DNA from: an uncultured Peptoniphilus sp.
GTDB lineage: Bacteria > Bacillota > Clostridia > Tissierellales > Peptoniphilaceae
Length of the DNA stretch: 35,863 nt
Assembly (NCBI RefSeq): GCF_946998875.1
Contig: NZ_CAMQAY010000014.1
Location: 1-35,863, forward strand
Direction: 5' to 3'
Shown: in pieces, positions 23,225-30,401 of the stretch
Position numbering within the stretch: the first letter of the stretch is position 1
Layout: each line of letters starts with the position of its first letter
Notes under the pieces: generated by a model
What the model saw: only the letters and a program-made list of their open reading frames with translations
Database searches by the model: none
What the model was told of the DNA's origin: nothing
Translations under genes and position numbers: made by a program

Positions 23225-24406
23225 ATGTTATTAAAAGAAATTTTTGAGGAAATTGATAAGAGACAAGATGAGATGGTAAAACACCGCCGTCACCTTCACG
23301 AAAATGCTGAGCTTTCTTTTGAAGAAGTTGAGACTGCAGCATATGTAGAAGACTTTTATAAGGACAAGGATGTGGAAGTTACAAAAAACATGGGCGGCAA
23401 AGGTCTTAGGGTTGTCATAGACACAAAAAAGCCTGGGAAGACTATTGCTCTTAGGGCAGACTTTGACGCCCTACCCATTCATGAAGAAACGGGACTTCCC
23501 TTTGCCTCAAGGCATGATGGAGTTATGCACGCCTGTGGCCACGATGCCCACACAGCTTATCTTATGGTACTGGCAGACATCTTGCTGGAAAAGAAAGATC
23601 AACTAAGGGGAAAAATTGTAATTATCCACCAACACGCAGAAGAAGCACCTCCAGGAGGAGCAAGGCAAATGATTGAAGCAGGAGTCCTAGAGGGCGTGGA
23701 CAATGTCTTTGGAATCCATGTAATGTCATCTATGCCCCTTGGAACAGTCCACTACCACAAGGGCAACACTCAAACGGGCAGGGCAAAGTTTAGCGTAAAA
23801 TTTCAGGGTCTTGGCGGTCATGGGTCCATGCCACACCTATCCAATGATGCAATAGTTGCTGCCTCTCATTTTGTCACAGCAGTTCAAAGTATTGTGTCAA
23901 GAAGGTTATCTCCCTTTGAAAATGGGGTTGTGACAATTGGGTCCTTTGCCGGTGAGGGAACTTTTAACATTATAAAGGATTCTGTCACAGTGACAGGTGA
24001 TGTCAGGGCAATGTCTGATGAAACCAGCCATGTAATTGAAAGAGAAGTTAAGAGAATTGCCAAAGGAATTGGGGAAACTTTTGACATGGAAGTTGAAATA
24101 AATTACGCCAAGGACTATCCCGTTTTATACAACGACCCAGCCATGACTGATCTTGTTGTAGATGCCATTAAGGAGGCAAAGATTCCTGAAGTAAAAGAAA
24201 TAAGCGATGGAGGTCCACAGCCACCATCAGAAGACTTCTCCTTCTACGCCAAAGAAAGACCATCCTGCTTTTTTTATGTGGGAGCAAAAAAAGAAGACGC
24301 ACCCTACCCACATCATCATCCAAAGTTTGACATAAGAGAAGATGCCATGGTTATATGTGCCAAATCAATGGCAGCAGTTACAGTAAAATATTTAATGGAA
24401 GAATAA
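23225..24406 (+). CDS. M20D-family amidohydrolase / N-acyl amino acid hydrolase
   Basis: A 393-residue cytosolic zinc hydrolase of peptidase family M20D (hippurate hydrolase, N-acyl-L-amino-acid amidohydrolase, IAA-amino-acid hydrolase group). Metal-binding motifs are complete: RADFDALPI, HACGHDAH with His/Cys ligands, HAEEAPPGGA with the catalytic/ligand Glu pair, GIHVMSS, SEDFSFYA and the late HHHPKFD histidines. The lid/dimerisation domain lies at about 185-290 (GLGGHGSMPH motif). It releases free amino acids from N-acylated forms; the true substrate is unknown. Ribosome binding site AAGAAGGTG is 5 nt upstream. It is a single-gene unit with its own promoter candidate and terminator. Confidence 0.92.
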   Translation: MLLKEIFEEIDKRQDEMVKHRRHLHENAELSFEEVETAAYVEDFYKDKDVEVTKNMGGKGLRVVIDTKKPGKTIALRADFDALPIHEETGLPFASRHDGVMHACGHDAHTAYLMVLADILLEKKDQLRGKIVIIHQHAEEAPPGGARQMIEAGVLEGVDNVFGIHVMSSMPLGTVHYHKGNTQTGRAKFSVKFQGLGGHGSMPHLSNDAIVAASHFVTAVQSIVSRRLSPFENGVVTIGSFAGEGTFNIIKDSVTVTGDVRAMSDETSHVIEREVKRIAKGIGETFDMEVEINYAKDYPVLYNDPAMTDLVVDAIKEAKIPEVKEISDGGPQPPSEDFSFYAKERPSCFFYVGAKKEDAPYPHHHPKFDIREDAMVICAKSMAAVTVKYLMEE

Positions 24407-24413
24407 TTTTAAG

Positions 24414-24438
24414 CCTGCAAGTTTTTTGCAGGTTTTTT
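24414..24438 (+). terminator. Intrinsic terminator after M20 hydrolase
   Basis: CCTGCAA and TTGCAGG form a perfect 7-bp stem around GTTTT, followed by six T residues. Confidence 0.92.
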
Positions 24439-24495
24439 ATTTTATAATTCTAAATAAATTAATCTATATGATACAATTAGGGTGAGGTTGATAAG

Positions 24496-25542
24496 ATGAA
24501 GGAATTAAATTTTACATACTATAGAGAAATTAATAATAAAAAATTCCCAATTAAATGTTACGCCTATTATGTTGGCGCATTTAACTACAATTGGCACGAA
24601 GATGTGGAGTGCTTAGTTGTCATTAATGGCAAGCTGGAGGCTTGTGTCAATGGAAAAATTTATAAGCTCTCCAAGGGAGATATAGCCTTCTTTGACAGCA
24701 ATGAGGGTCACGCAACTCTTGCAAAAGATAAGGAAACTATAGCCTTGGTATTTCACTTCAATCCAAAAATTTTAGATGAGTTTGATAATAATAGAGATAG
24801 GTACCATTGGATGGGGGCAAGTGACGGAGGCACAAGAAATATTAAGCATGCCTTGGAACTCAGAAAAAGTCTTGTGGAATTTGTTGAGTCCTTTGACCAT
24901 GAGTCCCTAGAAAATAAAATTAAGAGGTCTATTGCTACAGACAAAATACTTTTAAATTCTATTGAAAATTTTGCCTTAAAAGAGGAAAAAGATAGTGATG
25001 ATAAGAGTACCTTATATAGAAATGAAGTGGTAAGAAACATTATTGGATATCTTGATGAAAATTATAGGGACAAGATAAGCTTAGAGGATGTAGCTGAAGT
25101 TGCTGGTTATCATCCAAACTATACATCTGAAATTTTTTCTAAGACCTTGGGAATTTCTTATACAGAATATTTGCTTAGGAAGAGACTTTCTTGTGCCACA
25201 AAGGATTTAAAACAGAGCGAGAAAAAAATAGCAGAAATAGCCCTTGAACATGGCTTTCCCAATGTGAGAAGTTTTAACACAGCATTTAGGGAAAATTTTG
25301 GCAGATCTCCTTCTGAATATCGACAAAGCTTGGACAAGGAGACTCTTGAAATTGATGCACAATTTAAAAAAGTTTTTTTAAATGATGACAATCTAAATTG
25401 GCTGAGGGCAAAAAATGATTGGGTCTATGAAAATGAAGAGATAGATAATGGTGAAAGGGACCTAGACTATAAAGACATTGAGAGGGAAATTTATAAAAAA
25501 ATTATTGAAGATTTAGAGAAAAACATGAGCAAAATTATTTAA
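24496..25542 (+). CDS. AraC-family regulator with cupin sensor and long C-terminal tail
   Basis: A 348-residue regulator. The N-terminal cupin-like domain (about 1-90) carries the YNWHEDVECLVVINGKLE and KGDIAFFDSNEGHA pattern of AraC_binding/ligand pockets. A middle helical region leads to a double helix-turn-helix at about 178-278, with ISLEDVAEVAGYHPNYTSEIF (first unit) and KIAEIALEHGFPNVRSFNTAF (second), closing with FGRSPSEYR. About 70 further charged residues follow, unusual for the family, whose members normally end within some 20 residues. A TACAAT -10 candidate (24472-24477) precedes the start. The gene stands just upstream of the DASS/TtdAB genes in the same direction but is separated by a terminator, so it is a likely local regulator of that locus. 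Confidence 0.88.
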   Translation: MKELNFTYYREINNKKFPIKCYAYYVGAFNYNWHEDVECLVVINGKLEACVNGKIYKLSKGDIAFFDSNEGHATLAKDKETIALVFHFNPKILDEFDNNRDRYHWMGASDGGTRNIKHALELRKSLVEFVESFDHESLENKIKRSIATDKILLNSIENFALKEEKDSDDKSTLYRNEVVRNIIGYLDENYRDKISLEDVAEVAGYHPNYTSEIFSKTLGISYTEYLLRKRLSCATKDLKQSEKKIAEIALEHGFPNVRSFNTAFRENFGRSPSEYRQSLDKETLEIDAQFKKVFLNDDNLNWLRAKNDWVYENEEIDNGERDLDYKDIEREIYKKIIEDLEKNMSKII

Positions 25543-25545
25543 TTT

Positions 25546-25570
25546 AACTTCGGCTAGTCCGAAGTTTTTT
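25546..25570 (+). terminator. Intrinsic terminator after AraC-type gene
   Basis: AACTTCGG and CCGAAGTT form a perfect 8-bp stem around a 5-nt loop with a following T run. Confidence 0.92.
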
Positions 25571-25809
25571 TAAGTTTTTGAAAGGGCAAGCTTAAGTTTT
25601 AAATTTTCAAACTTAAATGTTTTCATATATTAAAACTTTGACTAGATATATTTTAAGATAAAAACTTAAGATAAAAAAGGAAAAAAAACTCAGGAGCTCT
25701 ATTTTAAGAGAAACAAGAAAATTTAACCTGTAAAATTTTAAGATTAAAATTTTTGAATTCAGATAAAAATACTTTTGAAAATAAAAATTTTTGTTTTCAC
25801 AACAAAATT

Positions 25810-25839
25810 TTTACTTAATAATGAGATAGATTAAGTAAA
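25810..25839 (+). promoter_or_regulatory. Operator-like 10-bp inverted repeat at tartrate-locus promoter
   Basis: TTTACTTAAT and ATTAAGTAAA are perfect inverted copies separated by 10 bp, so half-site centres are 20 bp (about two helical turns) apart. The right arm overlaps the expected -35 position of the promoter whose TATAAT is at 25850-25855. The position fits a dimeric regulator; the AraC-type protein upstream is the obvious candidate, though AraC proteins more often use direct repeats. Confidence 0.55.
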
Positions 25840-25849
25840 AGACCTTCCA

Positions 25850-25855
25850 TATAAT
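25850..25855 (+). promoter_or_regulatory. -10 element of DASS-ttdAB promoter
   Basis: Perfect TATAAT, 30 nt upstream of the ATG. The matching -35 (TAGATT at 25827) is poor and lies in the inverted repeat, which suggests an activator-dependent or repressible promoter. Confidence 0.5.
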
Positions 25856-25884
25856 GAAATCATAAAGTACATGAGGGGGATGTT

Positions 25885-27159
25885 ATGAATACACAAACAA
25901 TAACAGTTGGATTTTTACTTTTTGCAATAATTATGTTTGCATTGGAAAAAATCCCACTATGGGTTACAGCTATGATTGTAGCAGTAGGTCTGGCAGTGAC
26001 TAAAGTTTTGGAGCCAAAGGATGCCTTTGCAGGCTTCACTGATTCCAATGTGCTCTTATTTATGGCAATGTTTATTATTGGTGCTGCCTTTTTTGAAACG
26101 GGAATGGCACAGCGAGTTGGTGGTCTTGTTACAAAATTTGCCAAGACAGAGAGGCAACTTATAGCGGCGGTAATGATTATTACGGGGCTTATGTCCGGAA
26201 TCTTATCAAATACTGGTACAGCAGCAGTATTGATTCCTGTTTTAATAGGTATTTCTCAGTCTACAAAATTTCCTAAGTCAAAAATTTTGCTGCCACTTGT
26301 TTTTGCAGCAGCCATGGGTGGAAATTTGAGTTTGATTGGTGCGCCAGGCAACATGATTGCCCAATCAGGACTTGAAACCATTGGACTTGAGTTTGGATTT
26401 TTCGAGTATGCAAAGATTGGTCTTCCAGTTTTGATTGTTGGCATAATATTTTTTGTCACAATTGGATACAAGCTCTTGCCAGACAATGCAGCCAATGAAG
26501 ATGCTGATTCTATTTATTCGCAAGAAAAGTCCTATGAGGATGTGCCTCAGTGGAAACAATGGGCATCACTTATAGTTTTAATTTTGGCAGTATTGGCAAT
26601 GGTATTTGAAAAGAAAATTGGAGTAAAACTTTTCATTTCTGCTTGGATCGGAGCCTTGGCACTTGTTGTCATGGGAGTAATTTCCAGTAAAGATGCAATT
26701 AAGTCCATAGACATGAATACTATTTTACTTTTTGTTGGCTCCCTTGCACTTGCAACTGCCTTAAAGGAAACGGGCACAGGGGATTTAATAGCAAGTACAA
26801 TTGTTTCAAAGCTTGGAGACAATCCATCGCCAACAGCACTTATGATTATAATCTTTATAATTTGTGCAACACTTACGAATTTTATGTCAAATACAGCTAC
26901 AACAGCTCTCATGGTTCCTATTTCACTTTCTATTTCACAGGCAATTGGAGCAGACCCAAGAGCAGTTTTAATGGCGACAGTAATTGGTGGGTCAATGGCA
27001 TATGCAACGCCTATTGGTATGCCAGCAAACACTATGGTTTATAACATTGGGGGGTATAAGTTTAACGATTATGTTAAGGCGGGCTTGCCACTTATATTAA
27101 TTTGTGGAGCAATAGCTTTAATACTTTTGCCAATATTCTTCCCCTTCTTTCCAAACTAA
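25885..27159 (+). CDS. DASS/SLC13-type dicarboxylate transporter
   Basis: A 424-residue membrane protein with about 11-12 helices and a twofold internal arrangement. Each half has the SNT signature of the divalent anion/Na+ symporter family (SGILSNTGTAAVLIP near 110-124 and TNFMSNTATTALMVP near 331-345), and GAPGNMIAQ and GMPANTMVY stand at the equivalent hairpin ends. The family moves C4-dicarboxylates, citrate or tartrate, by Na+ symport or by exchange. The tartrate-type dehydratase genes follow after 13 nt, making L-tartrate or another C4 hydroxy-acid the probable substrate; Escherichia coli ttdT occupies the same place next to ttdAB. It has its own promoter with an operator-like repeat, and a GGGGGATG site before the ATG. 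Confidence 0.87.
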   Translation: MNTQTITVGFLLFAIIMFALEKIPLWVTAMIVAVGLAVTKVLEPKDAFAGFTDSNVLLFMAMFIIGAAFFETGMAQRVGGLVTKFAKTERQLIAAVMIITGLMSGILSNTGTAAVLIPVLIGISQSTKFPKSKILLPLVFAAAMGGNLSLIGAPGNMIAQSGLETIGLEFGFFEYAKIGLPVLIVGIIFFVTIGYKLLPDNAANEDADSIYSQEKSYEDVPQWKQWASLIVLILAVLAMVFEKKIGVKLFISAWIGALALVVMGVISSKDAIKSIDMNTILLFVGSLALATALKETGTGDLIASTIVSKLGDNPSPTALMIIIFIICATLTNFMSNTATTALMVPISLSISQAIGADPRAVLMATVIGGSMAYATPIGMPANTMVYNIGGYKFNDYVKAGLPLILICGAIALILLPIFFPFFPN

Positions 27160-27172
27160 AAAGGAGTAAAAA

Positions 27173-28069
27173 ATGAAGAGAGAAAAATTAGAAAAAGAAT
27201 TTATTGACGAGATGGCAGCCTTTGTTGGTGTAGTCAGCATGAAGCTTCCCAAGGATGTTGAGGACAAATTAAAGGAACTTTCAGAAAAAGAGACAAATCC
27301 GCTGGCAAAGACAATTTATGAAACTATGAAAAAGAATCAAGAGCTTGCATGGGAAATGAAGAGACCTTCCTGTCAAGACACAGGAGTCCTACAATTTTTC
27401 TGTGAAGTGGGAGAAGACTTCCCCTTTAAGGCTAACTTAGAAGAACTTTTAAGAGAGGCTACTTATAAGGCGACTATGGAAACTCCTCTTAGACACAATA
27501 GCGTTGAAACTTTTGAAGAATATAATACAGGGAAAAATATTGGCAAGGGAACTCCAACAGTATTTACAAAAATTGTCCCTGGCTCATCAGCAAAGATTTA
27601 TACTTACATGGCAGGTGGCGGTTGCTCACTTCCTGGTGCAGGTGTAACCCTTATGCCAGGCGAAGGCTACGAAGCTGTTGTAAAATTCATCCTAGACAGA
27701 ATGACTTCCTATGGACTTAATGCTTGTCCACCACTTTTAGTTGGAGTTGGAATAGGAACATCTATTGAAACTGCAGCCATGAATTCAAAACTTGCTCTCA
27801 TGAAAAAAGTTGGAGACCACAGCGAAGACGAAAGAGCTAGAGACCTAGAAAAGAGACTTGAAGATGGCATAAATAAAATTGGAATTGGACCTCAAGGTTT
27901 TGGGGGAGAAAATTCTGTAATGGGTGTTAATATTGTAAACACTGCAAGGCATCCAAGTGTGCTTTCTGTTGCACTTAATGTTGGATGTTGGTCTCACAGA
28001 AGGGGCTTAATTGTAGTTGATGAAGAAATGAATTATGAAATACTAAGTCATGAGGGGATAGAATTATGA
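27173..28069 (+). CDS. ttdA: L(+)-tartrate dehydratase / class I fumarase alpha subunit
   Basis: A 298-residue alpha subunit of a two-subunit [4Fe-4S] hydro-lyase. Motifs: RPSCQDTG (Cys67), APLRHN-like TPLRHNSVE, MAGGGCSLPG (Cys151), NACPPLLVGVGIG (Cys185) and NVGCWSHRRG (Cys272). Cys67, Cys185 and Cys272 are the expected cluster ligands. From memory, the run of motifs follows E. coli TtdA closely, including the GGGC(S/T)LPG segment, which favours tartrate dehydratase over plain fumarase; TtdA is about 303 residues. It would turn L(+)-tartrate into oxaloacetate, or act as fumarase. AAGGAG stands before the ATG. The stop overlaps ttdB by 4 nt (ATGA). Tartrate versus fumarate/malate activity cannot be proven from sequence. 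Confidence 0.85.
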   Translation: MKREKLEKEFIDEMAAFVGVVSMKLPKDVEDKLKELSEKETNPLAKTIYETMKKNQELAWEMKRPSCQDTGVLQFFCEVGEDFPFKANLEELLREATYKATMETPLRHNSVETFEEYNTGKNIGKGTPTVFTKIVPGSSAKIYTYMAGGGCSLPGAGVTLMPGEGYEAVVKFILDRMTSYGLNACPPLLVGVGIGTSIETAAMNSKLALMKKVGDHSEDERARDLEKRLEDGINKIGIGPQGFGGENSVMGVNIVNTARHPSVLSVALNVGCWSHRRGLIVVDEEMNYEILSHEGIEL

Positions 28070-28674
28070 GTAAAAAAATTTTAAAAACACCTATATCGGC
28101 TGAAGATATAAAGGATTTAAAGGTTGGAGATATAATTTATCTTTCAGGAAGAATGGTAACTTGTCGTGATGTTGCTCACAGAAGAGTAATAGAAGAGGGA
28201 CTAGAACTTCCTGTAGATGTTAAAGACAAGGCAATACTACACGCAGGGCCTATTATTTCAGAAAAAGATGGAAACTATGAAATGATTTCTGTTGGACCAA
28301 CTACTTCAATGAGAATGGAAAAATTCGAAGAAGAGTTTATCGACAAAACTGGAGTAAGAGTCATAATTGGCAAGGGTGGCATGGGCGAAGGAACTGCTCG
28401 TGGTTGCAAAAAAAATAAAGCCATTCATGTAGTAATACCTGCAGGCAATGCAGTTTGGGCAGCTACAAGAGTTAATAAAATAGTAGATGCACAGTGGAAA
28501 GACTTGGGAATGCCAGAGACTCTATGGGTATGTGATGTAGAGGAATTCGGTCCCCTAATTGTATCCATTGATAGCCAGGGTAATAATATTTTTGAGCAAA
28601 ACAAAGTTATTTATAACGAGAGAAAAGAGGAAGTTTACAAAGATATTATTGATCAAGTTCACTATATAAAATAA
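28066..28674 (+). CDS. ttdB: L(+)-tartrate dehydratase / class I fumarase beta subunit
   Basis: A 202-residue beta subunit, partner of the upstream alpha chain. Motifs include RMVTCRDVAHRR, ILHAGPI, SVGPTTSMRM, the GKGGMGEGT loop, WVCDVEEFGPLIVSID and a C-terminal HYIK. From memory, both the length (E. coli TtdB 201) and the ends, including the final VHYIK, agree very closely with TtdB. The beta chain supplies part of the active site but no cluster ligands. The start overlaps ttdA by 4 nt, so the chains are made in coupled amounts. A strong terminator follows, closing the transporter-ttdA-ttdB operon. Confidence 0.86.
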   Translation: MSKKILKTPISAEDIKDLKVGDIIYLSGRMVTCRDVAHRRVIEEGLELPVDVKDKAILHAGPIISEKDGNYEMISVGPTTSMRMEKFEEEFIDKTGVRVIIGKGGMGEGTARGCKKNKAIHVVIPAGNAVWAATRVNKIVDAQWKDLGMPETLWVCDVEEFGPLIVSIDSQGNNIFEQNKVIYNERKEEVYKDIIDQVHYIK

Positions 28675-28712
28675 GTTAGATTAGACAGAATAGAAAAACC
28701 AAACCTCATAAG

Positions 28713-28739
28713 AGATAGGATGAAAGTCCTATCTTTTTC
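28713..28739 (+). terminator. Intrinsic terminator after ttdB
   Basis: AGATAGGA and TCCTATCT form a perfect 8-bp stem with a 6-nt loop followed by TTTTTC. Confidence 0.9.
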
Positions 28740-28804
28740 TTTTGCAATTTATTTTTTATAATAAGGGTATAAAGATTTATGTAATTAATTATAAGGAGGA
28801 TATT

Positions 28805-29110
28805 ATGGATCCTATTAAAAGAATTAGTGAAATGGAAAAGATTTTAAATGATCACAATGATCTCATTGAAAATTTGAGAGCTGCCATTGAAAGGTTTGAA
28901 GCTCATCAAGAGGAATACAAAAAGCTCAGCGATTATTATTCTTCTGAAACTTATTTTGAAGACTTGGAAAGATATGATAGGGGCGAAATTCCAGAGGACC
29001 TTCCTTGCGGAGTTCTTTCTGAAGATGCTGTCTTTGATCTTTTTGGCGAAAACTTTAATGTTGCCATTGAAATGCTTGAACTTGCCACAGAAGTTTTAAA
29101 ATACCGTTAA
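28805..29110 (+). CDS. DUF4298 domain protein
   Basis: About 101 residues from the ATG at 28805, which has a perfect AAGGAGGA site; a longer in-frame start at 28742 falls near the upstream terminator and is rejected. The sequence fits DUF4298: an N-terminal helix RISEMEKILNDHNDLI, a long amphipathic helix to about residue 40, the KLSDYYSS segment followed by an aromatic/acidic stretch, and GVLSEDAVFDLFGENF near 68-83. It is soluble, acidic and largely helical. The function is unknown in the family. It forms a single-gene unit ending at a bidirectional terminator. Confidence 0.85.
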   Translation: MDPIKRISEMEKILNDHNDLIENLRAAIERFEAHQEEYKKLSDYYSSETYFEDLERYDRGEIPEDLPCGVLSEDAVFDLFGENFNVAIEMLELATEVLKYR

Positions 29111-29114
29111 TTAA

Positions 29115-29153
29115 AAGTGCCGCAGTGACCTTTCATAACTGCGGCATTTTTTT
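29115..29153. terminator. Bidirectional terminator between DUF4298 and YvlD-like genes
   Basis: TGCCGCAGT (29118-29126) and ACTGCGGCA (29138-29146) form a perfect 9-bp stem; A residues lie before it and seven T residues after it, so it can end the two convergent genes. Confidence 0.88.
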
Positions 29154-29165
29154 CTTTATGAAATT

Positions 29166-29516
29166 TTACTTAAAGTTTTTGCTAATTACTTCTCTTATAA
29201 TATTATTTATAAAACTCAAAACTATACTTGCCCAAAAGGCCGTGCCAAAGCTTCCAATAGATGCAGAGCCTACGAGGTTAAAGGCAATTTCAAGGACAAC
29301 TGCATTAATAACTAGGGAAAAAAGTCCAAGAGTTATTATTGTTATTGGAAGGGATAAAATTTTTAAGACGGGCTTTATTGTAAGGTTAACTAGTGAAAAA
29401 ATTATTGCCATTGCTATAAAGGCACTTGGTTTTGAGAAATATATATTTTCAAATATCATGTCTAATATGTAAAAGGACAAAAAGTTTGCCACTAGTGCTC
29501 CAAATATTTTCTTCAT
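29166..29516 (-). CDS. YvlD-like four-helix membrane protein (phage_holin_4_2 family)
   Basis: A 116-residue protein with four hydrophobic helices (about 4-22, 30-46, 53-75 and 88-110). Features such as NLTIKPVLKILSLPITIITLGLFSLVINAVVL are hallmarks of the YvlD / phage holin superfamily IV group, where the NxxxKPxLxxLxLPxxxxTxGLFxxxxN pattern recurs. Despite the name these are chromosomal membrane proteins, in Bacillus linked to LiaH-type envelope stress genes. AGGAGG-type site (reverse of cctcct) precedes the ATG. The gene is divergent from the first paralogous membrane protein gene, sharing a 118-nt promoter region that is duplicated at 31749. Confidence 0.85.
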   Translation of the reverse strand: MKKIFGALVANFLSFYILDMIFENIYFSKPSAFIAMAIIFSLVNLTIKPVLKILSLPITIITLGLFSLVINAVVLEIAFNLVGSASIGSFGTAFWASIVLSFINNIIREVISKNFK

Positions 29517-29634
29517 GTCTTCCTCCTTTATTATATTTCCTTTATTATATACCCCAAATTCTACTTAATATAAATAAGTTTTTTATAAATATATTTTGTG
29601 ATAAAATAAAATCACAAATAAAAAGGAGGTCATT
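29517..29634. repeat. Duplicated divergent promoter region, copy 1
   Basis: The 118-nt spacer between the YvlD-like gene (left) and membrane protein A (right) matches the 117-nt spacer at 31749-31865. A 46-nt core (29566-29611 against 31797-31842) differs at only 3 positions, and similarity extends to the ribosome binding sites at both ends. It contains an extended -10 TGATAAAAT (29599-29607) for the right-hand gene. A TTTGTGAT/ATCACAAA dyad at 29595-29618 exists only in this copy. Confidence 0.85.
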
Positions 29635-30360
29635 ATGAGAAAGTACAATTACGGTTCTATTATCTTAATACTTATAGCCAATGCAATAATTGTTGGAATC
29701 TTGCAAAATATTTTTGACGGCAACTTGTCAATTCTTGGAGGCTTTGTTACTTTTATTTCTGACTACATAATTTGCAGGGGACTTCTTTATAAGAGAGAGG
29801 GAAGTTTTTCTGAATATTTTATGGGAATAAAAACTATTACAGGCAAGGTCTTTTTGATGAACATCTTAGTGGGAGTTATAACTGTTATCCTACTTATGTT
29901 TGCCCTACTTATATCAGGAGCAGGATTTTTATTTACGCCTTTTGCAATAAATAATTCCAGGGTTCTTATAATAGCAATAGTTTTAGTTTTCCTAATAACA
30001 GTTCTTTTATCTCTTCTTTTTGCCTATGTGAACTTTTTTATGGCAGATGAGAGATACAGGGACCTTCCCTTTTTTGATTCTTTTATGCTAATTATAAGGG
30101 CAGGTTTAAAATTATTTAAGGAAAGTTTTATGGCAGGAATTAGAGCCTATAAGATTTCTTTAATACTTGGAGCTATCGCCCTTCTTGCAGGAATCCTATC
30201 ATTTAAAACCCCATCAATAGTTTTAATTGCAATTATACTTGGTGTAATTGCCGCTATCGCCTTTTTTCTTTGCACACCAGGATTTCGTGCAAGCCTAGCT
30301 GATATTTATCTAGAAAACAATGAGAGGATTTATTCCAAGACAGTTGAAGAAGATTTATAA
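29635..30360 (+). CDS. Multi-pass membrane protein A of a paralogous pair
   Basis: A 241-residue integral membrane protein with about six hydrophobic helices: roughly 7-27, 33-48, 73-97, 108-137, 170-190 and 193-213. I do not recognise a family. It is a clear paralogue of the 240-residue protein at 31866: both share the MRK(Y/F)NYGS start, YIICRGLLY, REGSFSEYF, GIKTITGKVFLMNIL and the MADERYRDLPFF loop, a likely cytosolic functional segment. A perfect AAGGAGGT site precedes the ATG. It has its own promoter in the duplicated region and a terminator shared with the convergent DUF438 gene. Confidence 0.78.
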   Translation: MRKYNYGSIILILIANAIIVGILQNIFDGNLSILGGFVTFISDYIICRGLLYKREGSFSEYFMGIKTITGKVFLMNILVGVITVILLMFALLISGAGFLFTPFAINNSRVLIIAIVLVFLITVLLSLLFAYVNFFMADERYRDLPFFDSFMLIIRAGLKLFKESFMAGIRAYKISLILGAIALLAGILSFKTPSIVLIAIILGVIAAIAFFLCTPGFRASLADIYLENNERIYSKTVEEDL

Positions 30361-30363
30361 AAA

Positions 30364-30394
30364 TAAAAAGTCACTTTGATAGTGGCTTTTTTTT
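30364..30394. terminator. Bidirectional terminator between membrane protein A and DUF438
   Basis: AAAAGTCACT and AGTGGCTTTT (one T-G wobble) surround TTGAT; A and T runs on both sides allow use in both directions. Confidence 0.8.
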
Positions 30395-30401
30395 AATCTC
30401 C

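Larger units (their letters stand above)
25571..25884. other. AT-rich regulatory region before DASS transporter
   Basis: About 314 nt without a gene. It contains an inverted repeat TTAAGTTT...AAACTTAA near 25592-25616, an imperfect inverted repeat built on AAAATTTTTGTT and AACAAAATTTTT near 25780-25811, and a perfect 10-bp inverted repeat at 25810-25839 next to the promoter. The density of dyad symmetry suggests a controlled promoter region, although A/T richness makes chance repeats common. Confidence 0.5.

Noticed and set aside
26547..27032. Long minus-strand open frame of 161 codons inside the DASS transporter gene
   Set aside because: It is antisense to a gene with clear SNT motifs, has no ribosome binding site, and reads as low-quality repetitive Ile/Ser/Ala typical of an antisense shadow.
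29166..29516. Prophage remnant suggested by the holin-family protein
   Set aside because: The phage_holin_4_2/YvlD family is widely chromosomal, and no other phage gene lies nearby.
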